Shown here one piece after another: positions 14,495 to 21,797 of a DNA stretch of 21,797 nt. Both the position numbers and the translations under genes were made by a program. Location: NCBI GenBank assembly GCA_050946275.1, contig JBMNUM010000030.1:1-21797 (forward strand), in the 5' to 3' direction. Position 1 is the stretch's first letter, and the number at the start of each line of letters is the position of its first letter. The DNA is from JBMNUM01 sp050946275. Its GTDB lineage: Bacteria; Actinomycetota; Coriobacteriia; Coriobacteriales; CADBOM01. The notes below the pieces were generated by a model. It was not told the DNA's origin. It searched no databases and worked only from the letters and a program-made list of their open reading frames with translations.

Positions 14495-15456
14495 GCGAAG
14501 GCCAGCGCGGTGGAGCGCACGTCCGCAAGGATCCTGTCGGGAGCCAGTTGCACGACGAACCGTCCCACAATCTGGGAGACACGGCGGAAATCGATGCCTG
14601 GCTGGAGGGCTCGCGCCCGCAGGAGCCCGCTCCCGTAGAGCAGGCTGCTGCACCGCAGAAACCCGGCAAGCAGAAGAAGCCCAAGAAGCAGAAGAAGCCG
14701 TGGGACCTCAAGAGCAAGATCCTGCTCATCATCGGCATCGTTCTCCTCGTGGCCGCTGGCTCGCTGGGCGCCTACATCGGCCACGGCTACCTCGATGCGC
14801 GAGCCAAGTACGGATCCATCAACGAGGCGTCCGGCCTCGACAGCTCCATCTTCGGCGACATCCTGAGCGGCACGCGCTCGCTGCTCGACATCGACATCGA
14901 CTGGGATGCGCTGCGGGCCATCAACCCCGACATAGTCGGGTGGATCTACGTCGAGGGTACCGACATCAACTATCCCATCGTGCAGGGCGAGGACAACGAC
15001 TACTACCTGCATCACAACTTCGACGGGTCCTCCAGCAATAGCGGCGCCATCTTCCTCGATATGGACAACGACCCCGACTTCGAGAGCGACAACAACATCA
15101 TCTACGGCCACAACATGCTCGACGGCTCGATGTTCGCGCAGATCACGAAGTTCAAGGAGCAGGACTTCCTCGAGAAGAACTACCGCGTGATCATCGCGAC
15201 GCCGCGGCGCGCGTACCTGCTCTCGCCTGCGTTCACCTATATCTGCACCGGTGCGGATCAGCTGCGTCAGGTCGATTTCGCGTCGCACACCGACCTGCAG
15301 GACTACATCTCGGAGCTGATGAGCAAGGCCGTCACGGAGTCGCTCGTCGACGTCACGAAAATCGACAAGCTCTTCTCGCTCGTCACCTGCAGCTACGAGG
15401 CGAACGACGTGCGGACGGTCCTCTGCTGCGTGCAGAGGGATGCCGTCAGCTTCTAA
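14491..15456 (+). CDS. Class B sortase
   Basis: Encodes 321 residues. A cytoplasmic N-terminus of about 70 residues contains a Pro/Lys-rich run before a single membrane anchor (about 77-97); the catalytic domain is outside. Class B features are WIYVEGTDINYPIVQG (151-166), YYLHHNFDG and NNIIYGHNM with catalytic His207. The nucleophile is Cys300 in FSLVTCSYE, and Arg308 completes the triad. The cytoplasmic extension is longer than usual for SrtB, and I do not recognise it. Sortases cut substrates in an LPxTG-like signal and attach them to the wall or to pili. A candidate substrate, the LAKTG surface protein, is encoded 2 kb downstream beyond purM-purN. Confidence 0.95.
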   Translation: MSEGQRGGAHVRKDPVGSQLHDEPSHNLGDTAEIDAWLEGSRPQEPAPVEQAAAPQKPGKQKKPKKQKKPWDLKSKILLIIGIVLLVAAGSLGAYIGHGYLDARAKYGSINEASGLDSSIFGDILSGTRSLLDIDIDWDALRAINPDIVGWIYVEGTDINYPIVQGEDNDYYLHHNFDGSSSNSGAIFLDMDNDPDFESDNNIIYGHNMLDGSMFAQITKFKEQDFLEKNYRVIIATPRRAYLLSPAFTYICTGADQLRQVDFASHTDLQDYISELMSKAVTESLVDVTKIDKLFSLVTCSYEANDVRTVLCCVQRDAVSF

Positions 15457-15504
15457 TTCCACCGTTCTGTGTTCCGATGCGCGGCGGTTCTGCGGGCTTA
15501 TCCT

Positions 15505-15513
15505 TGTTACAAT
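15505..15513 (+). promoter_or_regulatory. Extended -10 promoter of purMN
   Basis: TGTTACAAT (TG at 15505-15506, TACAAT at 15508-15513) lies 40 bases before the purM ATG. It is a near-consensus extended -10 without a clear -35. Confidence 0.6.
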
Positions 15514-15553
15514 GGTTTGACCGAATTTCGACTCCTGTGAGATTGGATTTGCC

Positions 15554-16657
15554 ATGGCTGCTTTGAATCTTGAGGGCGAGCACATCACGTACGAGGACGC
15601 GGGCGTCTCGACATCCGAGGGCGCGCGTGCCGTCGACCGCATCCGCGAGGCCGTCGCGGCGACGAACCGCCCCGAGGTCATCGGCGGCATCGGCGGCTTC
15701 GGCGGCCTGTTCTCCGCCGCCGCCATCAAGGACATGGAGGACCCGATCCTCGTGTCCGGCACCGACGGCGTGGGCACCAAGCTGCTCCTCGCGCAGAAGA
15801 TGGGAATCAACAACACGGTCGGCATCGATCTTGTGGCCATGTGCGTCAACGACGTCATCGCCAGCGGTGCCGAGCCGCTGTTCTTCCTCGACTACATCGC
15901 CATCGGCAAGCTCGATCCCGAGTTCGTCGGCCCGATCGTCGAGGGCATCGCCGCCGGTTGCATGCAGGCTGGTTGCGCGCTCGTCGGCGGCGAGATGGCC
16001 GAGCATCCCGGTGCGATGGAGCAGGGCGATTACGACCTGGCGGGCTTCTGCGTCGGCCTCGTCGACCGCCCGAAGATGCTCGGCCCGGACAATGTCGTCG
16101 AGGGCGATGTCATCATCGGCCTCGCCTCGACCGGCGTGCACTCCAACGGCTTCTCGCTCGTGCGCCGCGCTCTCACCGACAAGCTGGATGACCAGCAGAT
16201 GATCGAGCCGCGCGAGGAGCTCGACGGCGCTTCGATCGCCGCGGCGCTGCTCGCGCCCACGCGCATCTACGTCAAGTCGATCCTTGCTGCTCTCGGGAAG
16301 GGTCTGCCCATCCATGCGCTCGCCCACATCACGGGCGGCGGCATCACCGAGAACCTCGACCGCGCCATGCCGCGTGGGCTCGACGCGCGCGTCGAGCTGG
16401 GCACCTGGCCGGAGCCGGGCATCATCACCATGGTCTCGCAGGCCGCGCAGCTCACCCTCGAGGAGAAGCTCAAGACGTTCAACTGCGGCATCGGCATGTG
16501 CGTCATCTGCCCGCCGGATGCCGTCGACGAGGTCATGGCACAGCTCGAGTCGACCGGTGAGACGGCCTATCGTGTGGGCACCGTCGTCGCTGCCGCCGAC
16601 CCGGAGGCCAAGGGCCAGGTCGTCTACGCGGGTGCCGAGGAGGGCGAGGCCCGATGA
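15554..16657 (+). CDS. purM: Phosphoribosylformylglycinamidine cyclo-ligase (AIR synthetase)
   Basis: Encodes 367 residues. PurM uses ATP to close FGAM to AIR, the fifth step of purine synthesis. Family landmarks are the glycine-rich IGGIGGFGGLF (43-53), GTDGVGTK (69-76), DLVAMCVNDV (92-101), VGGEMAEHPG (144-153), ASTGVHSNGFSLVR (191-204) and GGGITEN (261-267). The enzyme is a cytosolic dimer. The ATG at 15554 has only a weak purine-rich site (GAGATTGGA) upstream. Its stop overlaps the purN start as ATGA, so the two are translated together. PurN acts two steps earlier, and the intervening FGAM synthase is not in this window. Confidence 0.97.
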   Translation: MAALNLEGEHITYEDAGVSTSEGARAVDRIREAVAATNRPEVIGGIGGFGGLFSAAAIKDMEDPILVSGTDGVGTKLLLAQKMGINNTVGIDLVAMCVNDVIASGAEPLFFLDYIAIGKLDPEFVGPIVEGIAAGCMQAGCALVGGEMAEHPGAMEQGDYDLAGFCVGLVDRPKMLGPDNVVEGDVIIGLASTGVHSNGFSLVRRALTDKLDDQQMIEPREELDGASIAAALLAPTRIYVKSILAALGKGLPIHALAHITGGGITENLDRAMPRGLDARVELGTWPEPGIITMVSQAAQLTLEEKLKTFNCGIGMCVICPPDAVDEVMAQLESTGETAYRVGTVVAAADPEAKGQVVYAGAEEGEAR

Positions 16658-17256
16658 TCACACTCGGCGTGCTCGTCTCCGGAGGAGGGACGAACCTGCA
16701 GGCGATCATCGATGCCATCGGCCGCGGCGAGCTCGACGCGCGCATCGGCGTCGTCGTCTCGTCGAACCCCGAGGCCTACGGGCTGGTGCGCGCCGAGAAG
16801 GCGGGCATCCCTCACGTTGCCATGGAGCGCAGCGATTACGATGACCCGATCGCGGCCGACGAGCGAATCGTCGAGGTGCTTGCGGAGCATGGCGTCGAGT
16901 ACGTGGCGATGGCCGGCTACATGCGCATGGTGCGCCAGCCGCTGCTCGAGGCGTTCCCGAACAAGATCGTCAACCTGCACCCGGCGCTGCTGCCGTCGTT
17001 CGCCGGCGCTCACGGCATCGCCGACGCGTTCGAGTACGGCGTGAAGGTGACGGGCGTGACCGTCCATTTCGCGAACGCGGAGATGGACGCCGGCCCCATC
17101 ATCGCCCAGCGGGCCGTCGAGGTGCGCCCCGACGACACGATGGACTCGCTCGAGGAGCGCATCCACGCGACGGAGCACGAGATCTTCCCCGCGACGCTGC
17201 AGCTCATAGCCCAGGGCAAGGTCCGCGTGGAGGGCAACAAGACCATCATCGGTTAG
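16654..17256 (+). CDS. purN: Phosphoribosylglycinamide formyltransferase
   Basis: Encodes 200 residues, the usual length for the folate-dependent GAR transformylase. PurN transfers a formyl group from 10-formyl-tetrahydrofolate to GAR. LVSGGGTNLQAII (7-19) binds the substrate phosphate. The catalytic residues appear as Asn107 and His109 in NLHPALLPSFAG, and Asp145 in HFANAEMDAGPII. The protein is cytosolic. The ATG overlaps the purM stop as ATGA, and GGAGG-like purines within the end of purM serve as its ribosome binding site. It is the last gene of the purMN pair. The short region behind it has alternative hairpins instead of a strong terminator. Confidence 0.97.
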   Translation: MITLGVLVSGGGTNLQAIIDAIGRGELDARIGVVVSSNPEAYGLVRAEKAGIPHVAMERSDYDDPIAADERIVEVLAEHGVEYVAMAGYMRMVRQPLLEAFPNKIVNLHPALLPSFAGAHGIADAFEYGVKVTGVTVHFANAEMDAGPIIAQRAVEVRPDDTMDSLEERIHATEHEIFPATLQLIAQGKVRVEGNKTIIG

Positions 17257-17293
17257 AAACCTGTCAAACAGCCCCGTCCTGATTGACGGGTTT
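17257..17293 (+). terminator. Possible terminator after purN, two alternative stems
   Basis: AAACCTGTCAA (17257-17267) can pair with TTGACGGGTTT (17283-17293) with one wobble, or CCCGTC (17273-17278) can pair with GACGGG (17285-17290), followed by TTTCGC. The two are mutually exclusive. The T-run is short. Confidence 0.45.
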
Positions 17294-17349
17294 CGCTTGC
17301 CGGCCGTGTTCGTTCGTTCACAAATTCTCTATATTTTTATCCTCGGTAG

Positions 17350-17397
17350 TGCTAGTATTTGGTACAACTGCATACCCATATCCGCTTTGTGCGGATA
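17350..17397 (+). promoter_or_regulatory. Promoter and leader hairpin of the surface protein gene
   Basis: TGCTAGTAT (17350-17358) is an extended -10 box preceded by an A/T-rich tract (17319-17340). The predicted leader of about 60 bases begins with a perfect hairpin TATCCGC-TTTGT-GCGGATA (17379-17397), which may stabilise the mRNA or respond to a regulator. Confidence 0.5.
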
Positions 17398-17428
17398 CAA
17401 ACACAACTTAAACGAACTAGGGGTAGAC

Positions 17429-19918
17429 ATGGCACAATCATTTGCTGGTCTGTCAACGCGTGGGTCGAGGTGCGCCCTCGTGCTTGTCGCTGCGGCTGTC
17501 GCGTTGGTGGCGCTGCTCGTCTGCGTCGGCGGGAACGCCTATGCGCAGGGCTACGAGAACACGGCTACGGCACGCGATGGAAGCGGTGCTGTCGAGGGAG
17601 CGGTCGAAGGCAGCTCCGGGCAGTACTATGCGAAGGCCGCCGACCAGCAGTTCAGGGTCGTGACCGCCAACTCCGGCAACGAGGCCGATGCGTATTCCTT
17701 CGTGCTCGTGAACGCCAATGACGAGAAGGCGGCTCCCATCACGCCCTCCTACACCGTGGAAGATGGCGCGACCGGCGTCTTCACGCTCCTGGTGAATCCG
17801 ACGGAGCAGCAGTTCGCCGACGCCATCGCGACCAGTGGCAATGAGGACTTCAAAGCGGCCGATGCCTACAAGCAGCTGCAGCGCCTCCTGTATGCCGCCC
17901 TCGTCGACCCCGACGACCTCAAGGGGGCGTACAACCTGACCGACGCCGATCTCTGGGCGCTCGTCAACGCGCAGGTTGCCAAGATCGCCGACCCGAACGC
18001 GAACGCGTCCTTCACCGGCGACAAGGCCAAGGCGTTCAAGGCGCTTTCCGACTACGCGCTCTCTGATGCGGCCGACAATGCCGCGGACTTCAAGGACCTC
18101 GAGGTTCATCTCTACCTCGCCTGCGGCGATTCGCCGGCGGGCATGGTCAACCTCGTCTCCGCGCGCTTCGCGGAGAAGGCGGCGGCCGATGGCAAGAAGA
18201 TCGCCGTGCCGTCCTGGAAGGCCGAGGCCACCACCGATACGAAGGTCGAGCAGATTTACGTCGACGCCGATGACGTGCTGGTCGATTGGCCCGAGGGGCA
18301 GACGACCACGATCGAGCTTGTCGAGAACGGCGAGCCGAGCGGCAAGACCGCCGAGCTGACCGCCGACGAGCCCGCCGCGACGTTCGAGGGCGTTCGCAAT
18401 GACGCGGCGTGCACGTTCGCCACGGCCGAGCCGCTTCCCGGCATCGCCTACGCATGGGGCGGCGTCGAGGCCGGCTTCACCATCGCCTCCGTCGAGGGCG
18501 AAGTCTCCGGCGACACGACGTTCACCGTCGGCGCCGAGTTCTACGGTCTCGACGGCAACACGCGTCTCGAGCAGGGCCTGCCCGAGTCGGTGAAGGCGCG
18601 CGTTCTCGTCGACGGCGAGGAAGCCGCGCTCATCGAGCCGGGTGCTGATAACAACTGGAGCGCATCGGCCGATGTCGCGCTGCCCGAATCCGGTCTCGTG
18701 ACCGTCTCCGGCGAGTCGCTCGACGGCTTCGACCTCGTGATGACGAGGGGCGGCATCGACGGCTCCTACACGCTCGTTTATCAGGAGAAGGGCTATATCG
18801 TTCCCATCGCGGCCATCGACAACTCGAACGGCGAGCAGGTCGCCGGCGCCGGGCTGCGCGCCGTGGGCACGACCGAGGCCGGCCTTCCCACGTCCGTCGA
18901 CCTCACCACCACCGACGGCGATGACACGATGATCCTTCCCGCTGGCACGTTCAAGCTGCAGCAGGTGACCGATCCCGAGGGCTTCACCGTCATGGGCGAT
19001 GTGGACTTCGTCGTCATGGACGACGAGGGCGACGGTGGAAGCGCCGTGGTCGACGAGGCCGCGAACGAGAACGCGGCAAACGACGTCGAGGGCTCGATCA
19101 ACCTCATGGAGGATGGCGAGGGCTTCGATGTGACCATCCTCAAGGTCGATAGCGAGAAGTATGCTGCCGCCACCGACAAGTCGACGCTCGAGGGCATCGG
19201 CGGCGCCACGATCACCATCTCCGGTACCGACGCGAGCGGCAGTGCCGTCGCGCAGACGGTGACGAGCACGTCGGATGCGAGCGGTGTGAAGGTCAAGCTG
19301 CCGGAGGGCACGTACACCCTGACCGAGACCGAGGCTCCCGAGGGCTATATCAAGAGCGCCGACATCTCGATCACCATCGCCAGCAGCGGTGCCATCACCA
19401 GTGATGCATACGACGAGGAGCTCGGCATGATCGTCGTGCAGAACACGCGCACGAAGGTCGTCGTCTCCAAGCGCATCAAGGACAAGACCGACGAGCTGGC
19501 CGGTGCCAAGCTCGCCATCCAGGACACGAACGGCGTCGAGGTGGTCAACTGGACCACGACGAACCGCAAGAAGGCCATCCGCGAGCTCGCGGTGGGCGAG
19601 TACCAGCTCGTCGAGCTCGTCGCGCCGACCGGCTATGACAAGGCTGAGGCGATCAGCTTCCGCATGAACGAGGACGGCACCGTCGAGGTCAAGGACGGCG
19701 ACTCGTGGACGAAGGTCGACGAGCTCGTCATGTACGACGCGCCGAACGGCATCCTGAAGACGAAGAGCCCGGTCACGAACGGCGCCAACGGGGGCAGCAG
19801 CCTCGCGAAGACCGGCGACGAGGGCGGTTTGCTCGGCCTGGGCATCATCGCACTGCTCGGCGGAGCGATGGTCGTCGAGGGCATGGTGCTCTCGCGTCGC
19901 CGCCGCGATCGCGACTAA
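17429..19918 (+). CDS. Cell-wall-anchored surface protein with Cna_B/SpaA-like repeats and an LAKTG sorting signal
   Basis: Encodes 829 residues from ATG 17429 (AGGGG 5 bases upstream). A signal peptide ends at AYA-Q (39/40). Residues 110-247 resemble a thioester/TQXA domain in layout (LQRLLYAALVDPDD, TDADLWALVNAQ, LEVHLYLACGDS, NLVSARF), but the expected Cys near 119 and the Gln near 181 are absent. Two Cna_B-like modules follow (about 273-330 and 355-450; LPESVKARVLVDG, ADNNWSAS). Three SpaA-like domains come next (about 456-532, 566-655, 675-755), with the conserved Glu in LQQVTDPEGF, LTETEAPEGY and LVELVAPTGY; isopeptide bonds are likely from K572 and K681. The C-terminus has LAKTG (792-796), a hydrophobic helix (801-820) and RRRRDRD. 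It is an adhesin-like protein fixed to peptidoglycan by a sortase. It is transcribed alone. Confidence 0.88.
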   Translation: MAQSFAGLSTRGSRCALVLVAAAVALVALLVCVGGNAYAQGYENTATARDGSGAVEGAVEGSSGQYYAKAADQQFRVVTANSGNEADAYSFVLVNANDEKAAPITPSYTVEDGATGVFTLLVNPTEQQFADAIATSGNEDFKAADAYKQLQRLLYAALVDPDDLKGAYNLTDADLWALVNAQVAKIADPNANASFTGDKAKAFKALSDYALSDAADNAADFKDLEVHLYLACGDSPAGMVNLVSARFAEKAAADGKKIAVPSWKAEATTDTKVEQIYVDADDVLVDWPEGQTTTIELVENGEPSGKTAELTADEPAATFEGVRNDAACTFATAEPLPGIAYAWGGVEAGFTIASVEGEVSGDTTFTVGAEFYGLDGNTRLEQGLPESVKARVLVDGEEAALIEPGADNNWSASADVALPESGLVTVSGESLDGFDLVMTRGGIDGSYTLVYQEKGYIVPIAAIDNSNGEQVAGAGLRAVGTTEAGLPTSVDLTTTDGDDTMILPAGTFKLQQVTDPEGFTVMGDVDFVVMDDEGDGGSAVVDEAANENAANDVEGSINLMEDGEGFDVTILKVDSEKYAAATDKSTLEGIGGATITISGTDASGSAVAQTVTSTSDASGVKVKLPEGTYTLTETEAPEGYIKSADISITIASSGAITSDAYDEELGMIVVQNTRTKVVVSKRIKDKTDELAGAKLAIQDTNGVEVVNWTTTNRKKAIRELAVGEYQLVELVAPTGYDKAEAISFRMNEDGTVEVKDGDSWTKVDELVMYDAPNGILKTKSPVTNGANGGSSLAKTGDEGGLLGLGIIALLGGAMVVEGMVLSRRRRDRD

Positions 19919-19941
19919 ACCCCGCGCGAACAGCCGATTGA

Positions 19942-19980
19942 AAAACGAGCCGGAGGAAGGTCCTCCGACTCGTTTTCTTT
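19942..19980. terminator. Bidirectional intrinsic terminator
   Basis: AAAACGAG (19942-19949) pairs with CTCGTTTT (19969-19976), and CGGAGGA (19951-19957) pairs with TCCTCCG (19961-19967), separated by one C/A mismatch. A-tract and T-tract on the two sides allow termination of both convergent genes. Confidence 0.9.
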
Positions 19981-20001
19981 GCGGCGATGTTGTCCCGCAG
20001 G

Positions 20002-21366
20002 TTAATTCTTCAGGCTGTTCATCGGCGCGGGGAAGCGGCCTCCGCGATGCGCGAACGTCGAGCCGGCGAAGCGGTTCACGTCCATGATCGGCGCACTGCC
20101 GAGCAGGCCGCCGAACTCGAGGCGCTCGCCGGCCTCCTTGCCGAGTGCGGGGATGATACGCACCGCAGTCGTCTTGCTGTTGATGACGCCGATGGCCATC
20201 TCGTCGGCGATGATGCCGAAGATCGTCTCGACGTCGATGTCGCCGCGCACGGCGATCATGTCGAGGCCGACGGAGCACACGCACGTCATGGCCTCGAGCT
20301 TCTCGAGCGACAGCGCACCGCTCTCCGCCGCGGCGATCATGCCCTGGTCCTCCGACACGGGGATGAATGCGCCGGACAGCCCGCCGACAGACGAGGATGC
20401 CATGACGCCGCCCTTCTTGACGGCGTCGTTGAGCAGCGCGAGCGCGCAGGTCGTTCCCGGGCCGCCCGTCTGCCCGACGCCGATGGCCTCGAGAATCTGC
20501 GCCACCGAGTCGCCAACGGCGGGGGTGGGGGCGAGCGACAGGTCGAGGATGCCCATCTGGGCCTCGAGACGGCGCGCGGCCTCGCGCGCGATGAGCTCGC
20601 CAAGGCGCGTGATGCGGAACGAGGTCGCCTTGATGGCCTCGGCGACGGTCGTGATATCGGCGCTCTTGTCGAGCGACTCGAGCACGGCGCGAACGACGCC
20701 CGGTCCCGAGACGCCCACGTTGACGACGCGGTCGCCCTCGCCCGAGCCGTGCATCGCGCCGGCCATGAACGGGTTGTCCTCCACGGAGTTGCAGAACACG
20801 ACGAGCTTGGCGCAGCCGAGGCAGTCGCGGTCCTTCGTGATCTCCGCCGTCTTCATGATGGTCTTGCTCATCTCGAGCACGGCGTCCATGTTGATGCCGG
20901 CGCGCGTCGACGCCACGTTGACAGACGAGCACACGCGCTCCGTCGCGTCGAGCGCCGAGGGGATCGACGCGATGAGCTTGCGGTCGGCCCGGCTCATGCC
21001 CTTCTGCACGAGCGCTGAGAAGCCGCCGATGAAGTCGACGCCGACCTCCTTGGCCGCCCGGTCGAGCGCGATGGCGACCGGCGTGAGGTCCTCGGTCTCC
21101 AGTGCTGCGCAGATCTCGGCCGTCGGCGTCACGGAGATGCGCTTGTTGGCGATGGGGACGCCGAACTCGTGCTCGAGCTGCGAGGCCACCTCCACTAGGT
21201 GCTCGGCCGAATGCGTCAGATGGTCGTAGAGCTTCGTGCACAGGCGGTCGATGTTCGAATCCGTGCATGAACGCGTGTTGATGCCCAGCGTGATTGTGCG
21301 GATGTCGAGGCTCTGGTCGGTGATCATCGACAGTGTCTCGGCTACCTCGAACGGGGTGATTTCCAC
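20002..21366 (-). CDS. UPF0210 (DUF711, PFL family) protein
   Basis: Encodes 454 residues, the usual length for this conserved family. Recognisable blocks are DIRTITLGINTRSC near the N-terminus (21-34), NKRISVTPTAEI, GVDFIGGFSALVQKGM, VVFCNSVEDNPFMAGAMHG and the C-terminal FGGLLGSAPIMDVN. Structures and sequence resemble the PFL/ribonucleotide reductase-like fold, but no reaction is established. It is cytosolic. Translation starts at GTG 21366, with AGGAGGA 4 bases upstream. In many bacteria this gene follows one for a small ACT-domain protein (UPF0237), but here its upstream side is occupied by a TATAAT box and repeat copy C, so the partner is absent from this locus. The 3' end shares a bidirectional terminator with the surface protein gene. 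Confidence 0.93.
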   Translation of the reverse strand: MEITPFEVAETLSMITDQSLDIRTITLGINTRSCTDSNIDRLCTKLYDHLTHSAEHLVEVASQLEHEFGVPIANKRISVTPTAEICAALETEDLTPVAIALDRAAKEVGVDFIGGFSALVQKGMSRADRKLIASIPSALDATERVCSSVNVASTRAGINMDAVLEMSKTIMKTAEITKDRDCLGCAKLVVFCNSVEDNPFMAGAMHGSGEGDRVVNVGVSGPGVVRAVLESLDKSADITTVAEAIKATSFRITRLGELIAREAARRLEAQMGILDLSLAPTPAVGDSVAQILEAIGVGQTGGPGTTCALALLNDAVKKGGVMASSSVGGLSGAFIPVSEDQGMIAAAESGALSLEKLEAMTCVCSVGLDMIAVRGDIDVETIFGIIADEMAIGVINSKTTAVRIIPALGKEAGERLEFGGLLGSAPIMDVNRFAGSTFAHRGGRFPAPMNSLKN

Positions 21367-21400
21367 GGGGTCCTCCTGGGTTGCTTTACCGGATGCATTG

Positions 21401-21406
21401 ATTATA
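21401..21406 (-). promoter_or_regulatory. -10 box of the UPF0210 gene
   Basis: TATAAT on the minus strand, 35 bases before the GTG start. The region where a -35 would lie (about 21424-21430) directly abuts repeat copy C and shows no consensus hexamer. Confidence 0.55.
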
Positions 21407-21431
21407 CCTGCTTGTTGGGTTCGGGTTGTCC

Positions 21432-21697
21432 GCCCCCGGGGAAGGGACTCCCTTCCAGAACAAGGCTCCGCAATACGTGATTTCGCTCCGGTGATGCAGC
21501 TGCGGAGGGAACGCCTTCGGCGTTCTTAAGTCCTCGCTGAACGCATCACCTGCGCGAAATCACTGCTCCGCAATTGTTCTGGAAAGGAGTCCCTTCCCCG
21601 GGGGCTGCTCGCTTCGCTTGCAGCCAAAGACAAAAACCGACGTCGGACGCTCAGGCCCCCGAAGGGGCCATCGCGTCCGACGGAGCTAAAGCTCAGG
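21432..21697 (+). repeat. Composite repeat copy C (complete)
   Basis: The outer inverted repeat pairs 21432-21463 with 21574-21605 (31 of 32 matched). The inner arms again carry GTGATTTCGC (21477-21486, and its complement on the right) and GGTGATGC. A central hairpin GAACGCC-TTC-GGCGTTC spans 21509-21525. The family hairpin follows 75 bases after the CTCCGCAATT word: CGTCGGACGC (21641-21650) with GCGTCCGACG (21673-21682), internal loop TCA/ATC, inner GGCCCC/GGGGCC, then GAGC-TAAA-GCTC (21683-21694). Stem sequences differ from copy B, yet pairing is kept. There is no coding capacity. It lies upstream of the UPF0210 promoter. Confidence 0.88.
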
Positions 21698-21713
21698 TAC
21701 CGGTTGCGCCTCT

Positions 21714-21797
21714 CCTCGGGCGAAGCCCGCGGCGGCTGCGCGTGCCCCTCGAAAGAGGGGCCGAGCAACCGCCGTCTGTTCTTTGCGTGGCTACGAG
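21714..21797 (-). repeat. Composite repeat copy D (reverse orientation, truncated at window edge)
   Basis: This copy faces copy C tail-to-tail with about 20 bases between. Its hairpin is CGGCGGCTGC (21730-21739) with GCAACCGCCG (21765-21774), one G-T wobble, and inner GCCCCTC/GAGGGGC around GAAA. The small tail hairpin reads GGGC-GAA-GCCC (21718-21728), replacing GAGC/GCTC of the other copies with compensating changes, followed by the conserved CCTC. After the stem come TCTGTTCTTTG and TGGC, which match the same position in copies A and B. The long inverted repeat should lie beyond the window. Confidence 0.8.

Noticed and set aside
17453..21268. Open frame of over 1,200 codons on the minus strand, antisense to the surface protein and overlapping the UPF0210 gene
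   Set aside because: It is a high-GC shadow: biased third positions of the real genes remove stop codons from the opposite strand. Its composition (runs of Arg, Ala, Asp, His) and lack of domains are unlike a real protein.
1..21797. CRISPR array
   Set aside because: The repeats are few, inverted, widely spaced and structured, with no regular short repeat-spacer pattern and no cas genes.

Overview
This window looks chromosomal and comes from a GC-rich, Gram-positive actinobacterium, most likely of class Coriobacteriia (gut relatives of Eggerthella, Slackia, Olsenella or Collinsella). The evidence is the strong G/C bias at third codon positions, AGGAGG-type ribosome binding sites, a class B sortase with a sortase-anchored Cna_B/SpaA-type surface protein, a Tat-exported lipoprotein, and an HdrB-like iron-sulfur protein paired with a flavoprotein. 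The genus is not resolved from sequence alone. I saw no rRNA, tRNA or CRISPR array.

Left edge (1-1687): an accessory, repeat-rich region. Two copies (A and B) of a composite repeat lie in inverted orientation around about 1.2 kb that holds one gene (255-716, an orphan HicB-like/HTH protein with its own promoter and putative operator) and a stretch with no supported gene but several inverted repeats. The same repeat returns at the right edge (copies C and D, 21432-21797), again tail-to-tail but with almost nothing between. Each copy has a hairpin whose stem sequence changes while pairing is kept. I regard this as the most interesting undescribed structure in the window.

Housekeeping core (1688-17256): an OFA-type MFS transporter on the minus strand; holA (DNA polymerase III delta) followed closely by purB; an HdrB-like Fe-S protein with an FAD oxidoreductase; a convergent Tat lipoprotein; a cytidylate kinase-like protein; an OmpR-type two-component system whose kinase gene overlaps purC; a small envelope operon (two-TM protein, 40-residue one-TM miniprotein, class B sortase); and purM-purN with an ATGA overlap. 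Four purine biosynthesis genes (purB, purC, purM, purN) are therefore spread over three transcription units and mixed with unrelated genes.

Surface and right edge (17429-21797): an 829-residue cell-wall-anchored protein ends in an atypical LAKTG sorting signal and seems to carry a thioester-type domain that has lost its reactive residues. A bidirectional terminator separates it from a convergent UPF0210 (PFL family) gene, whose promoter abuts repeat copy C.

Promoters in the window mostly read as extended -10 boxes (TGnTAnnnT) without a clear -35. Strong intrinsic terminators follow purC and lie between the surface protein and the UPF0210 gene. Start codons were chosen by Shine-Dalgarno position and are shorter than the longest open frame for eight genes.
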